A DNA stretch of 64,000 bases from Negativibacillus massiliensis (GTDB taxonomy: Bacteria; Bacillota; Clostridia; Oscillospirales; Ruminococcaceae). The position numbers were made by a program, and so were the translations under genes. Shown here piece by piece: positions 17,011-25,546 of this stretch. The stretch is taken from assembly GCF_900148495.1 (NCBI RefSeq), contig NZ_FTRU01000005.1, forward strand, positions 1 to 64,000, given 5' to 3'. The notes under the pieces are model-generated. The model did not search any database and was not told the DNA's origin. It saw only the letters and a list, made by a program, of their open reading frames with translations. Each line of letters starts with the position of its first letter. The stretch's first letter is position 1.

Positions 17011-17679
17011 ATGGAATATACGCTGATCCGCAGCAAAAGAAAGACAGCGGTGATACAGATTCAAAAGGATGGAAGCATTGTCGTCAGGGCACCGCAGCGC
17101 CTTGCAAAAAAAGAAATTGACCGGTTTGTGCAGCAAAAATCGGAGTGGATTTCTTTTCATCAGGATAAGATCAAAAGAGAACGGGAGAGGCTGGGTACCT
17201 TTTCCTTTTTAGATGGCAGATTTCCTTTGTTGGGGGCGATGTTTCCGGTGGAATATCTGGATGAAGGAAAGCCATTTTATCATGAGGGGACATTTTTTCT
17301 GTGCAAAGGAAACGAAGAGGAACTTTGCGCACAGGCACAGCAGCTTTACCGAAAGATTGCACGGGAAGAGCTTAGTCACAGGGTAGATTTTTATGCGCAG
17401 AAAATGGGAGTATCCCCAACAGCGATTCGAATCAATGGAGCAAAGGAAAGATGGGGTTCCTGCTCCGGAAAGAACAGCCTGAATTTCAGCTGGCGGCTGA
17501 TGATGGCGCCGGAGCACGCAGTCAATTATGTTGTGGTACATGAACTGTGCCACATCCTGCATCATGACCATAGCAGAGAATTCTGGCAGGAAGTTGAGCG
17601 CTTTTTTCCTGACTGGAAAGAGTGCCGGAACATTTTAGCACAAACATCACAAAAGCCTTATTTTATGATACAGGAATAA
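17011..17679 (+). CDS. YgjP-like (DUF45) metallopeptidase
   Basis: The 222-residue protein of the SprT/M48-like DUF45 family has the zinc motif HELCHILH, followed by a further His in HDHSREFW. The conserved KERWGSCS and LNFSWRLMMAP blocks lie just upstream. It is probably a cytoplasmic zinc protease; substrates are unknown, although the fold is shared with DNA-repair-linked SprT proteins. It is monocistronic and convergent with a small membrane-protein gene. Confidence 0.88.
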   Translation: MEYTLIRSKRKTAVIQIQKDGSIVVRAPQRLAKKEIDRFVQQKSEWISFHQDKIKRERERLGTFSFLDGRFPLLGAMFPVEYLDEGKPFYHEGTFFLCKGNEEELCAQAQQLYRKIAREELSHRVDFYAQKMGVSPTAIRINGAKERWGSCSGKNSLNFSWRLMMAPEHAVNYVVVHELCHILHHDHSREFWQEVERFFPDWKECRNILAQTSQKPYFMIQE

Positions 17680-17682
17680 ACA

Positions 17683-17725
17683 ATCAGGGGGAAGAACTCT
17701 TATCTGTTCTTCCCCCTGATATTTT
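17683..17725. terminator. Shared terminator
   Basis: Fifteen-base stem ATCAGGGGGAAGAAC / GTTCTTCCCCCTGAT followed by ATTTTG, between two convergent genes. Confidence 0.8.
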
Positions 17726-17727
17726 GA

Positions 17728-17907
17728 TTAACCCATCATGCTGGAAATGCTTTCAACAATATCGCCCACAGCCTGAACAGCCTTGCCGGCTTTTTTCTTC
17801 ATCTGTTTTGCGGTATTTTTCTTTTTACCGGTCATCATATAAGCAGCGGTACCGACTGCAGCGGTAACAGCTGCACCGGTGAGAATAGTTGGAAGGTTCA
17901 TTGGCAT
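17728..17907 (-). CDS. Small single-span membrane protein
   Basis: Hypothetical 59-residue protein: one transmembrane segment (about residues 4-24, alanine/glycine rich) followed by a strongly basic stretch (KKKNTAKQMKKKAGKA) and an amphipathic tail. The start at 17907 has AGGAGTGAG six bases upstream; the longer in-frame extension has none. The layout is loosely similar to YtxH-type or stress-membrane proteins, but I do not recognise the family. Confidence 0.55.
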   Translation of the reverse strand: MPMNLPTILTGAAVTAAVGTAAYMMTGKKKNTAKQMKKKAGKAVQAVGDIVESISSMMG

Positions 17908-18291
17908 AAATCTCACTCCTGTTTGAAATTTGGCTTCACTGATATTTGAGTGAAGCATCATTTTTATTATGTCGCTGACAAACCAGGATAAACAATGAAG
18001 ATTCTGGATTTTAAACATTTGTTTTTAAAGTTAGGAAAGGTTAAAATGATTTTCCAGTAATTTTGAATTAATTGTTATTTTAGCAGGATAAGTGGCATTA
18101 AGTTACAGAATTTCAAGAAAAATTGTACATTGTAAACAATCTTTAAATATGGTATAATATAAAACTGTGCGCTGTTTTCAGACGTTATTAGGGAATATCA
18201 ATGAGGGGGCACAATGATTCATTTAGGGGAGTATTTTTAAACGTTTGAAAAACGCATGAAGAAGATAGACTAAGATAAAGGCGGAGGAATT
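17908..18291. other. AT-rich intergenic region with promoter and possible 8-codon leader
   Basis: No protein gene of normal size is present. It holds the promoter at 18130-18158 and a short reading frame, MIHLGEYF (18214-18240), with GAGGGGG four bases upstream, then a CGTTT/AAACG mini-hairpin, ahead of the DUF819 gene. Confidence 0.4.
18130..18158 (+). promoter_or_regulatory. SigA-type promoter for DUF819 gene
   Basis: TTGTAA, 17-base spacer, TATAAT. The leader to the start codon is about 125 bases long. Confidence 0.7.
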
Positions 18292-19455
18292 ATGGAAGCA
18301 CTGATTACACGTACTGACGGATTGATGTTCGTCATTTTGTTAATGGTGGCATTTTCTCTTTGGCTCCAGCGTTACAAGGTATTTAAATCGCTGGGACCTG
18401 TTTTAACGGTTGTTGTATTTGGTATTATTCTTTCCAATACACATATCGTTCCAATTTCGCACGATGTATACAGCATGTTGTCGACCTACTGCGTACCGCT
18501 GTCGATTTCGATCTGTATGCTGAGTATGAACCTTACCGAATTGAAAAAACTGACAAAAGAGCCTGTTTTGGCACTGATTTCTGCAATCAGCTCTGTTTGT
18601 CTGGTCGCAATTGTTCTGGGTATTTTCTTTGCTCCAAGAATTGTAGAGGGCTGGAAATGTGCCGGAATGTTCGTAGGAACCTACACTGGCGGTACTCCAA
18701 ACCTGACTGCTATTGCAACCGGTCTGGATTGTTCGAGAGAAACACTGGCAGCTGCAAATGCAGCAGACTATGTTGTTTCCACCCCATTGATGGTATTCCT
18801 GTTTGCAGCTCCAATGCTGATGAAGGCATCCAAAAAATGGAACAAGTTCTGGCCTTACCAGTTCAGCAAAGACGAGCTGGAGGAAGGCGATAAAGAGCCG
18901 CTGATGTCCGATAAAAAATGGTCTATCCGTGATATTGCATGGCTGCTGACCATCGGTTTTGGTATTACATTCGTTACTACTGCTTTTTCTCAGGCAGTAT
19001 TCCCAGAAAGCTTCTGGAAAGCTGGAAGACTGCTGCTTCTGACAACTGTTTCGATCTGTGTAGCACAGCTCAAACCAGTACAGAAACTGCGCGGCAACCT
19101 GGACCTGGGTCTGTTCATCTCTCTGACCTTCCTGTCCACCATCGGCTTTGCAGTTGATTTACAGCAGTTCATCGGTTCTGCATTCATGATGACCATGTAC
19201 GTCCTGTGCATGCTGGTAGGTTGTATCCTGCTGCACCTGGTTATCTGCAGACTGCTCAAGATCAAATATGAGTATGTTGTTCTTTCCATGGTAGGATGTA
19301 TTGTTGATGGTCCAACCTCTTCTCTGACCGCTGCTGGTGCAAACTGGAAATCTCTGATTAACGTTGGTCTGATTATGGGTGTTCTGGCAGGCGCTGCCGG
19401 AAACTATGTCGGCATTTTTGTTGCCTATACTGTCCGCACAATCTGCGGTCTGTAA
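18292..19455 (+). CDS. DUF819 family membrane protein
   Basis: Membrane protein of 387 residues with about ten hydrophobic segments. The family signature includes FVGTYTGGTPNLTAIA and a C-terminal block DGPTSSLTAAGANWKSL followed by GVLAGAAGNYVG. DUF819 proteins are suspected transporters, distantly related to Na+/carboxylate carriers; the substrate is unknown. AGGAGG would-be site is GGCGGAGG. A paralogue lies at 33089-34276 beside a dipeptidase gene. A long leader with a possible eight-codon peptide precedes it. Confidence 0.85.
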   Translation: MEALITRTDGLMFVILLMVAFSLWLQRYKVFKSLGPVLTVVVFGIILSNTHIVPISHDVYSMLSTYCVPLSISICMLSMNLTELKKLTKEPVLALISAISSVCLVAIVLGIFFAPRIVEGWKCAGMFVGTYTGGTPNLTAIATGLDCSRETLAAANAADYVVSTPLMVFLFAAPMLMKASKKWNKFWPYQFSKDELEEGDKEPLMSDKKWSIRDIAWLLTIGFGITFVTTAFSQAVFPESFWKAGRLLLLTTVSICVAQLKPVQKLRGNLDLGLFISLTFLSTIGFAVDLQQFIGSAFMMTMYVLCMLVGCILLHLVICRLLKIKYEYVVLSMVGCIVDGPTSSLTAAGANWKSLINVGLIMGVLAGAAGNYVGIFVAYTVRTICGL

Positions 19456-19512
19456 GTTATTGTGAATTTATTTTGCCCCCCGCCGGTATTGTACCGGAAA
19501 ATATTGTAATAA

Positions 19513-19551
19513 AAAAGAATCTGTCCTTTGGACAGATTCTTTTTTATTTTC
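19513..19551 (+). terminator. Terminator after DUF819 gene
   Basis: Stem AGAATCTGTCC / GGACAGATTCT with TTT loop and TTTTTTATTTT tail. Confidence 0.88.
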
Positions 19552-19616
19552 GAAAAGTTCGCATTTTCCTAGGGGCAGTTGTGATATACTAAAAAACAGA
19601 AAAAGGAGTGAGCCGA

Positions 19617-21431
19617 TTGAATTTGTTCAGCAAAAGACCACACAAAAATGTTCTGCGGTTTTGGGCGATGATCCTGACCGGAGCAATCCTGATGACCTCC
19701 CTGAGCGGATGTATGGGAGAAAAACTTGTGCCAACCGAACTTTCGTTTTCACAGGTGGAATATGAGCGTCCGGACGGACAGGGCGTTCTGGATTTGATTG
19801 ATAAGGCAAAAGAACAGGCAGAAAACGATATCCTTCCGTTTGGAATGATCTGGACTCTGCGTAAAATCGGGGACGCAACCCAGGAATTTTACAGCATGAT
19901 GACCATTGCACAGATTCGAAATTATCTGGATGTCAATGATACCTTTTACAGTGAGGAAATGGAATATCTGGACACCTTTGATGCCCGAATTCAGAACAGC
20001 TATAATCAGATGTTTTCTTCCATTGAAAATTCCCGCTTTTCATCGATACAGAATATGATCTTTGGCGAAAGCGGAGCAGAAGATCTTCAGATGTCCTCAC
20101 AGGCAAGCTCGGAGGAGATCCTTTCCCTGCAGGAACAGGAAAAAAAGCTGGTAGCAGAATACTACTACGAATATGCGCAGGCAACAGTCAGCACGCCGGA
20201 GGGAGAGGTGTTGTTCTCATCCCTTGATTCGGAGGGACAGTCGGCTTATTACAATCAGTTTATCCAAAAATACAATCAACAGTTTGGAGAACTTTATCTG
20301 GAGCTGGTTTCCTTGCGGGAACAGATGGCACAGGCACTGGGATATGACAGCTACACGCAGGTGGCAGATCTGGATATGCTTCGAAACAGCTACACCCGTG
20401 AGGATATCAAAACCTTCCGGGAAGATATCAAGCAGACCATTGCGCCGGTTTACCGCAGCTATCTGGAAGACTTTTACCGGCGTGCAGAAAACCGGGATCA
20501 ACCGGGATATGTGTATCTGCTGGGAGAGCAGTCTCCCGTTCCGCAGGGAAGCTGGCAGGAAACACTGGACCAGTTTGAGCAGTTGTACCAGCAGATGTCC
20601 GAGCAGACAGGGGAGTGTTATTCCTATCTGCTCTCCCATGAGTTTATTGATGCCGAACCTTCCCAGACCAAGGCAAACGTTACCTTCAGCACCCTGATTT
20701 ATTCGCTCAACACTCCATTTTTATTTGCCAATATGAACGGCAGTGCAGAGGATGTGTTCAGTATCTCCCATGAGTTTGGACATTGCTTTGCTATGTGGCA
20801 GCAGCTGAAACTGGGTTCCCAGCAGGAAGGCCGCAGCATGGATGTCAGTGAGATCCATTCACAGGCAATGCAGATGCTGACCTTGCCTTATTATGAAATC
20901 TTTTATGGGGAAGATGCCGGTACAGCCCGCAAATATGATGTTTATACCATGGTGGCAGGAATTCTTACCGCAGCGATGAACGATGAGTTTCAGGAAAAGA
21001 TCTATGAGAACCCGCAGATGACCGTGCAGGAGCTCAACGAGCTTTATAAGGAACTTGCAATGGAATACGGTCTGGTGGTGGAATCCCCTTACTTTGATAT
21101 GGAAAGTTTTTCGATGGGATGGTTTACTACCAATCAATATTTTGATACACCGTTTTATGCGATCGACTACGCTCTCTCCGGCTGTGTTGCAATGGAATTT
21201 TTGCAAATGGGGTTGGAGGATTACACCAAAGCGCTGGAAACCTATCTCAGTCTGGTACAGCAAAATTCGGATTATGACTTTATGACCGTTCTGGAGGAAA
21301 CCGGATTGTCCTCTCCATTTGAAACGGAGCAGATGGAAGCCCTGGCACAGACGATGGAAGACTTTTTACAGGGGGACGGAAGTTTTTCCGCGGACAATAC
21401 CGAACAGGAATCTTTACAGGATGCGGCTTAA
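19617..21431 (+). CDS. M3 family oligoendopeptidase-like lipoprotein
   Basis: The 604-residue protein has a lipoprotein signal (lipobox SLSGC near residue 32) and an M3-type metallopeptidase domain. The zinc motif is HEFGH at about residue 386, with the third ligand region (DVSEIHSQAM) about 25 residues on. The N-terminal half is helical and charged, as in oligoendopeptidase F. Surface anchoring is unusual for M3 enzymes, which are mostly cytoplasmic. The preferred start is TTG 19617 (AAGGAG eight bases upstream); GTG 19608 overlaps that site. It heads a four-gene run. Confidence 0.8.
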   Translation: MNLFSKRPHKNVLRFWAMILTGAILMTSLSGCMGEKLVPTELSFSQVEYERPDGQGVLDLIDKAKEQAENDILPFGMIWTLRKIGDATQEFYSMMTIAQIRNYLDVNDTFYSEEMEYLDTFDARIQNSYNQMFSSIENSRFSSIQNMIFGESGAEDLQMSSQASSEEILSLQEQEKKLVAEYYYEYAQATVSTPEGEVLFSSLDSEGQSAYYNQFIQKYNQQFGELYLELVSLREQMAQALGYDSYTQVADLDMLRNSYTREDIKTFREDIKQTIAPVYRSYLEDFYRRAENRDQPGYVYLLGEQSPVPQGSWQETLDQFEQLYQQMSEQTGECYSYLLSHEFIDAEPSQTKANVTFSTLIYSLNTPFLFANMNGSAEDVFSISHEFGHCFAMWQQLKLGSQQEGRSMDVSEIHSQAMQMLTLPYYEIFYGEDAGTARKYDVYTMVAGILTAAMNDEFQEKIYENPQMTVQELNELYKELAMEYGLVVESPYFDMESFSMGWFTTNQYFDTPFYAIDYALSGCVAMEFLQMGLEDYTKALETYLSLVQQNSDYDFMTVLEETGLSSPFETEQMEALAQTMEDFLQGDGSFSADNTEQESLQDAA

Positions 21432-21454
21432 ATAAAAGGGAAGAGGGAAAGAGC

Positions 21455-22270
21455 ATGAAAGAAAAACTGGAAGAGCAGCTGGCTGCGTTAATCAAAAATA
21501 AAGTTTGTATCGCATTTTCGGCAGGGGTGGACAGCACGGTTTTGTTGTATGCCTGCTGTGAAGCAGCAAAAAAAGAGGGAATCCCGCTCGATCATATTGC
21601 AGCGGTTACCTTCTCGACGGTGCTGCACCCGCAGGCAGACCTGCAGGAAGCCAAGGAAATCACAAAACAACTGCATATCCGTCATGAGGTGCTGGTGGTC
21701 GATGAACTGAAAAACCCGAAAGTGATTGCAAATGGAATTGACCGTTGCTACCACTGCAAGAAAGAACTCTTTTCCAAAGCACTTGAGTTTGCAAAGCAAA
21801 ACGGATATGCTGCGGTTTTGGATGGAACCAATGCCGACGATCACAAAAGTTACCGCCCTGGGATCCGGGCAATCCGGGAATTGGGTGTGATCAGTCCGCT
21901 CTCCGATCAGGGACTGACCAAGCAAGAGATTCGTGCTCTTGCCGCTCAAATGGGGCTTTCCTGTGCTACAAAGCCGGCAACACCCTGTCTTGCGACCAGA
22001 ATCCCTTATGATACACCGCTGGGGCCCCAAACTTTGCAGAAGATTGAAGAAGGGGAAGAAATCCTGCATCGGGCAGGGTTTGCAAGCTGCCGTCTGCGTG
22101 TCCATGGGGATCTTGCTCGCATCGAGGTGGAACCAGAAAAGCTGGAACAATTGATTGAGCAACGGGAAATCATTTCCCGGGAAATTCTGGCACTTGGATT
22201 TTCGTTTGTCACTCTCGATTTGCAGGGACTGCGCAGCGGATGCTATGATCAGGTAGAAAAACTAATCTAA
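21455..22270 (+). CDS. larE: LarE-type ATP-dependent sulfur transferase
   Basis: The 271-residue PP-loop ATPase has SAGVDST at residues 22-28, then the LarE pattern. Cys98, Cys101 (RCYHCK) and Cys178 (TPCLATR) match the three-cysteine LarE subtype, in which they hold a [4Fe-4S] cluster that supplies sulfur rather than a sacrificial cysteine. LarE thiolates pyridinium dicarboxylate mononucleotide to build the nickel-pincer cofactor of lactate racemase. No larA, larB or larC is in this window; they could be elsewhere, or the enzyme may serve another sulfur transfer. Confidence 0.82.
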   Translation: MKEKLEEQLAALIKNKVCIAFSAGVDSTVLLYACCEAAKKEGIPLDHIAAVTFSTVLHPQADLQEAKEITKQLHIRHEVLVVDELKNPKVIANGIDRCYHCKKELFSKALEFAKQNGYAAVLDGTNADDHKSYRPGIRAIRELGVISPLSDQGLTKQEIRALAAQMGLSCATKPATPCLATRIPYDTPLGPQTLQKIEEGEEILHRAGFASCRLRVHGDLARIEVEPEKLEQLIEQREIISREILALGFSFVTLDLQGLRSGCYDQVEKLI

Positions 22271-22292
22271 GACAGCAAAAAGGGAGAAAGTC

Positions 22293-22817
22293 ATGGGTGT
22301 TAAAATTGTTTATGGGAGCCATTACGGCACGACTGAGCGTTATGCGCAGGAGCTTTCCCGCAGAGTTGGGATATCGGCAGTAGATTACCGTAAGATGGGT
22401 GAAATTTCCTCACAGGATACGGTTATTTATCTGGGCGGATTGTATGCAGGTGGTCTGGTCGGTTTAAAGAAAAGCCTGCCAAAGTTAAAGACAGCAGCAA
22501 ATCTGATTGTTGTGACGGTGGGACTTGCTGACCCGGAAGAAGAGGAAAATGTACAGCATATCAGAGCATCGGTTACAAAGCAGCTTGGGGAAGAGTTAAC
22601 GGCAAAGACGACCTTTATCCATCTGCGGGGCGGAATAGATTATGGAAAACTGAATATGCTCCACCGCACCATGATGAGGATGCTGTACAGCCAGATTAAG
22701 AAAAAGCCGGTCGATCAGCTAAGTGAGGAAGATCAGGAGCTGATTGCCACCTATGGAAAAAAGGTTGATTTTACCGATTTAAGCAGTGTGGAGAAGATCC
22801 AAGCACTGTTAAAATAA
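22293..22817 (+). CDS. Flavodoxin-domain protein
   Basis: The 174-residue protein begins VKIVYGSHYGTTERYAQ, an FMN phosphate-binding loop of the flavodoxin type. It has the LGGLYAGGL and VVTVGLADPEEEE stretches typical of the HemG/flavodoxin_5 group. It probably transfers electrons or reduces a small partner in the cytoplasm. It sits 22 bases after larE and 22 bases before the FmdE gene, so it is likely cotranscribed and may supply electrons to that pathway. Confidence 0.75.
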   Translation: MGVKIVYGSHYGTTERYAQELSRRVGISAVDYRKMGEISSQDTVIYLGGLYAGGLVGLKKSLPKLKTAANLIVVTVGLADPEEEENVQHIRASVTKQLGEELTAKTTFIHLRGGIDYGKLNMLHRTMMRMLYSQIKKKPVDQLSEEDQELIATYGKKVDFTDLSSVEKIQALLK

Positions 22818-22839
22818 AAAGACAGAGGAAGTGTTTTAC

Positions 22840-23367
22840 ATGAGAACATGGGAAGATTGTGCACAGTTTCATGGACATAAATGCCCAGGATTGGCAATCG
22901 GTTATCGTGCGGCAGTGCTGGCAATGGAAAAGCTGGGATTGTCGGAGGGCTCTCAGGATGAGGAGCTGGTCTGCATCAGTGAAAATGATGCCTGCGGTGT
23001 AGACGCTATTCAGGTAATAACCGGATGCACTGCAGGAAAAGGAAATCTGATTTTCCACATGACCGGAAAAGAGGCATATTCCTTCTATTGCAGAAAGAGC
23101 GGAAAATCGATTCGACTGGTCTTTCAGAGGGACGATATAGAAAAAACAAAGATGAGTAAGGAGGAGCGGATGCAGCAGATTCTGACTGCTCCAGTGGAAG
23201 AGTTGTTTGTCTGCAAACCGACAACGCTCAAACTGCCGGAAGAAGCAAAAATCTTCGGCAATGTTGTCTGTGCAAAATGCGGGGAAACGATCCCAGAGCC
23301 GCTTGCAAGACTGGAAAACGGACAGATTCTCTGTTTGGACTGCTGCACCTCCTACCGTAATTTCTAA
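22840..23367 (+). CDS. FmdE family protein
   Basis: The 175-residue protein of the FmdE family has N-terminal HGHKCPGLAIGYRA (residues 11-24), CISENDACGVDAIQVITGCT, and a C-terminal zinc ribbon (CAKCGE...CLDCC). The family is named for formylmethanofuran dehydrogenase subunit E. In bacteria without that enzyme its role is unclear, but it is often near molybdenum, tungsten or metal-cofactor genes. ATG 22840 is chosen (GAGGAAG ten bases upstream); GTG 22831 is an alternative. It is the last gene of the run and ends at a terminator. Confidence 0.82.
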   Translation: MRTWEDCAQFHGHKCPGLAIGYRAAVLAMEKLGLSEGSQDEELVCISENDACGVDAIQVITGCTAGKGNLIFHMTGKEAYSFYCRKSGKSIRLVFQRDDIEKTKMSKEERMQQILTAPVEELFVCKPTTLKLPEEAKIFGNVVCAKCGETIPEPLARLENGQILCLDCCTSYRNF

Positions 23368-23404
23368 ACACAAAAAGACCCGCTAGCAGCGGGTCTTTTT
23401 GTGT
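23368..23404. terminator. Shared terminator
   Basis: Seventeen-base stem ACACAAAAAGACCCGCT / AGCGGGTCTTTTTGTGT with AGC loop, between convergent FmdE and anti-sigma-like genes. Confidence 0.9.
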
Positions 23405-24270
23405 TATTCAATGCTGTTGAGAACGTCCTCGATTTCTTTCTGGGATAATCCAGTAAAATGGATGGAAGTGGTTTTATTATCACAACCAGATACATAAGTG
23501 GTTTCTCCCTGAAGTGAATAGATATAGTATTCTGTACCATTTGCAGAGCGGAAGGTACCTGTAGTGTCTGCATCAAAAGAAGAGATGGCAGTAAAATCAT
23601 ATTCTGCATCGAAAGCACTTTGAGTAATCGAGATGCGGCGGTTATCTTTTCCGCTGAAAACTGTTCTTAAATGTTTCAGAGTATTGACATTGTTTTTCAG
23701 ATGGTCTGCCTGATACTGTACTTCAGAGAAATCTTCTGGGAGATATTCTGGAGTAATTGGAGTAAAACCGGTTTTTTTCTGTGCCTCCTGTGCATCTGCA
23801 AAGTTTTTCGTTTCTATGTCAGTTTCTGTTATCGTAGAAGAGAGAATCTCGGTGTTTTCAGCCTTTTTTGTCTGGGCTATATTGGAAGAGTCAGAAATCA
23901 TATCATTGAGGGTTTCTGTTGAGAGAGAGGTATTGGAAATAATATGGGTGACTTTGCCGTCATCGATAAAAAATTTGTTAGTAAAAATCCCACTGGCATA
24001 CGCTCCAGCAGTACAAAGAATACAAGCTGCTGCAATACCTGCTGAAATAGAAAGTCTTTTTTTCATAATGTTTTTTCCTCCATAAATGTTTTGATATCTT
24101 GCATTATTGATGCTTTTTGTAATAAAGGTAGAAGCTTCCTCCTCCGAAAATCTTCCAAGACCATCGATTTTTTCTTTGATTTTGGATGTATCAAGGATTA
24201 ATTTGATCTCATCAACGTTTCCGGATTTTGCCGCACGTTCCATTTTGATTTCTAAAAAATCCTTATTCAT
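23404..24270 (-). CDS. Membrane anti-sigma-like protein with DUF4367-type domain
   Basis: The 288-residue protein has a soluble N-terminal region (about 1-68), one transmembrane segment (about 72-92, SISAGIAAACILCTAGAYA) and an extracytoplasmic C-terminal domain with YLPEDF and YYIYSLQGETTYVSGC, resembling DUF4367 domains found on anti-sigma factors. It overlaps the end of the ECF sigma gene by eight bases, so the pair is translationally coupled and it is probably the cognate sensor/anti-sigma. No zinc-binding HxxxCxxC motif is seen. Confidence 0.65.
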   Translation of the reverse strand: MNKDFLEIKMERAAKSGNVDEIKLILDTSKIKEKIDGLGRFSEEEASTFITKSINNARYQNIYGGKNIMKKRLSISAGIAAACILCTAGAYASGIFTNKFFIDDGKVTHIISNTSLSTETLNDMISDSSNIAQTKKAENTEILSSTITETDIETKNFADAQEAQKKTGFTPITPEYLPEDFSEVQYQADHLKNNVNTLKHLRTVFSGKDNRRISITQSAFDAEYDFTAISSFDADTTGTFRSANGTEYYIYSLQGETTYVSGCDNKTTSIHFTGLSQKEIEDVLNSIE

Positions 24271-24892
24271 AATTGTAAGCCTCCTTTTCTAAATGAGGAT
24301 AAGAAATATAGGTTTCTTTTGGGGGAGGGTTTTCCTCAAGGGAAAGTGTTTTGACCATTTTCTGGACTTTTCTGCGCAGGCGGACAGCCCGCATCCGCAG
24401 ACCGGTCTGGGAAATCTTCCATTCCTGGCTCAAGGCGACAAAGCTTTTTTTCTCGATATAGTGGGAACGATAAAGCTTTTGTTCTTCCGGGGTGAGCCTG
24501 GATAAAACAACATCCACCCATTTTTGTTCATCAATAGATTGATCCTGCTGCAGGAGAAGTTCCTCTATCAAATCGGGACTCTGCTTTAAGCTGGACTGAT
24601 TTGCCAGTTCCTCCTGATCAAGATACACGACCTGATTTTGTTCCCGGGAACATTTTCGGCGGGAGGATTTCAGACACAGCCGCGCAGTCTGAAATAAAAA
24701 TCCGGCAGGATTTGGGTGCAAAATCAGTTTCTGCCGCTTTTGCCAGGCGACGATAAAGGTTTCCTGCAAAATATCCTGTGCCTGTTCCCGGTCTTTGGTC
24801 AGGACAAGCAGAAAGTTTCCAAGGTCGGCATAATTTTCTTCGCATAGCTTCTGAAAAAACGCATCGATATCCTCAAGATTTGTTTGTTTCAT
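24263..24892 (-). CDS. ECF-type RNA polymerase sigma factor
   Basis: The 209-residue sigma-70 family protein shows region 2 (YADLGNFLLVLTKDREQAQDILQETFIVAW) and region 4 (LTPEEQKLYRSHYIEKKSFVALSQEWKIS). It probably directs RNA polymerase to a stress or surface regulon. ATG 24892 is chosen because AAAGGAGGTC precedes it; a longer in-frame extension is hydrophobic and lacks a ribosome binding site. It is followed, with overlap, by its presumed membrane anti-sigma. Confidence 0.82.
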   Translation of the reverse strand: MKQTNLEDIDAFFQKLCEENYADLGNFLLVLTKDREQAQDILQETFIVAWQKRQKLILHPNPAGFLFQTARLCLKSSRRKCSREQNQVVYLDQEELANQSSLKQSPDLIEELLLQQDQSIDEQKWVDVVLSRLTPEEQKLYRSHYIEKKSFVALSQEWKISQTGLRMRAVRLRRKVQKMVKTLSLEENPPPKETYISYPHLEKEAYNYE

Positions 24893-24963
24893 GTTGTGAC
24901 CTCCTTTTTGGGAGATTCCGGGAAGGGACCCTTCTACCTTAATATGGCAGGAAAGGCAGGAGG

Positions 24964-25006
24964 GTAACATAAAAAAGATAAAAAGAAAGCCCCGAATTTT
25001 CGGGGC
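24964..25006 (-). terminator. Terminator after PH-domain gene
   Basis: Stem GCCCCGAA / TTCGGGGC. Reading leftward it is followed by TTTCTTTTTATCTTTTTT. It separates the PH-domain gene from the sigma gene. Confidence 0.8.
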
Positions 25007-25013
25007 GTAAGAA

Positions 25014-25409
25014 TTATTCAAAGGAATCAAAAGAATCTTCATCCGATGGATCTTCCAGTATCTCACCAAAGCGCATTCGGCGCTGTACCTTGATTTCTTC
25101 CACCTGACGGTGAATCATCTCTTTAACTTCCCGCGGATTTTTTATGTTCTTCAGTTCCAGAACAGGCGAGGTTTTATCGGAGCTTTGCAGCAGGATGCTG
25201 CCTACTCCAAAAATGCGCTGTCCCAGAGTGATCTTCATGCTAATGTCCCGCACACGGTAGAGCAGGATCTCCTCGAATTTTACGCTCAAGAGCCCCTTTT
25301 CACAGAAGATGCGGTCATCGGACATGGAATATTTTGTAAAGGTAATCGGCATTCCCAAAATTCGGGAACGGTCAGACCATTTCATGGTAATTTTATCTTT
25401 TGTGCTCAT
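25014..25409 (-). CDS. Bacterial PH-domain protein
   Basis: The 131-residue protein has a small beta-rich domain resembling bacterial PH (bPH2/DUF304-like) domains, with the pattern YSMSDDRIFCEKGLLSVKFEEILLYRVRDISMKITLGQRIFGVGSI, and a charged helix plus an acidic tail (EDPSDEDSFDSFE). No membrane segment is present, unlike YdbS/YdbT proteins. The function is unknown. AAAGGAGA precedes the start. Confidence 0.65.
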   Translation of the reverse strand: MSTKDKITMKWSDRSRILGMPITFTKYSMSDDRIFCEKGLLSVKFEEILLYRVRDISMKITLGQRIFGVGSILLQSSDKTSPVLELKNIKNPREVKEMIHRQVEEIKVQRRMRFGEILEDPSDEDSFDSFE

Positions 25410-25546
25410 AAAGCAGATCTCCTTTCGGTCATACTATTAAGTTTATTCTAGCATGTGAAAGGCAAAAAGCAAGGTTGTTTCGCTTGCTGCAAAAAAATTT
25501 TCATCTCGTTTTCTTTTTGTTCAGGACCACAACAAAAAGAAAAGGA

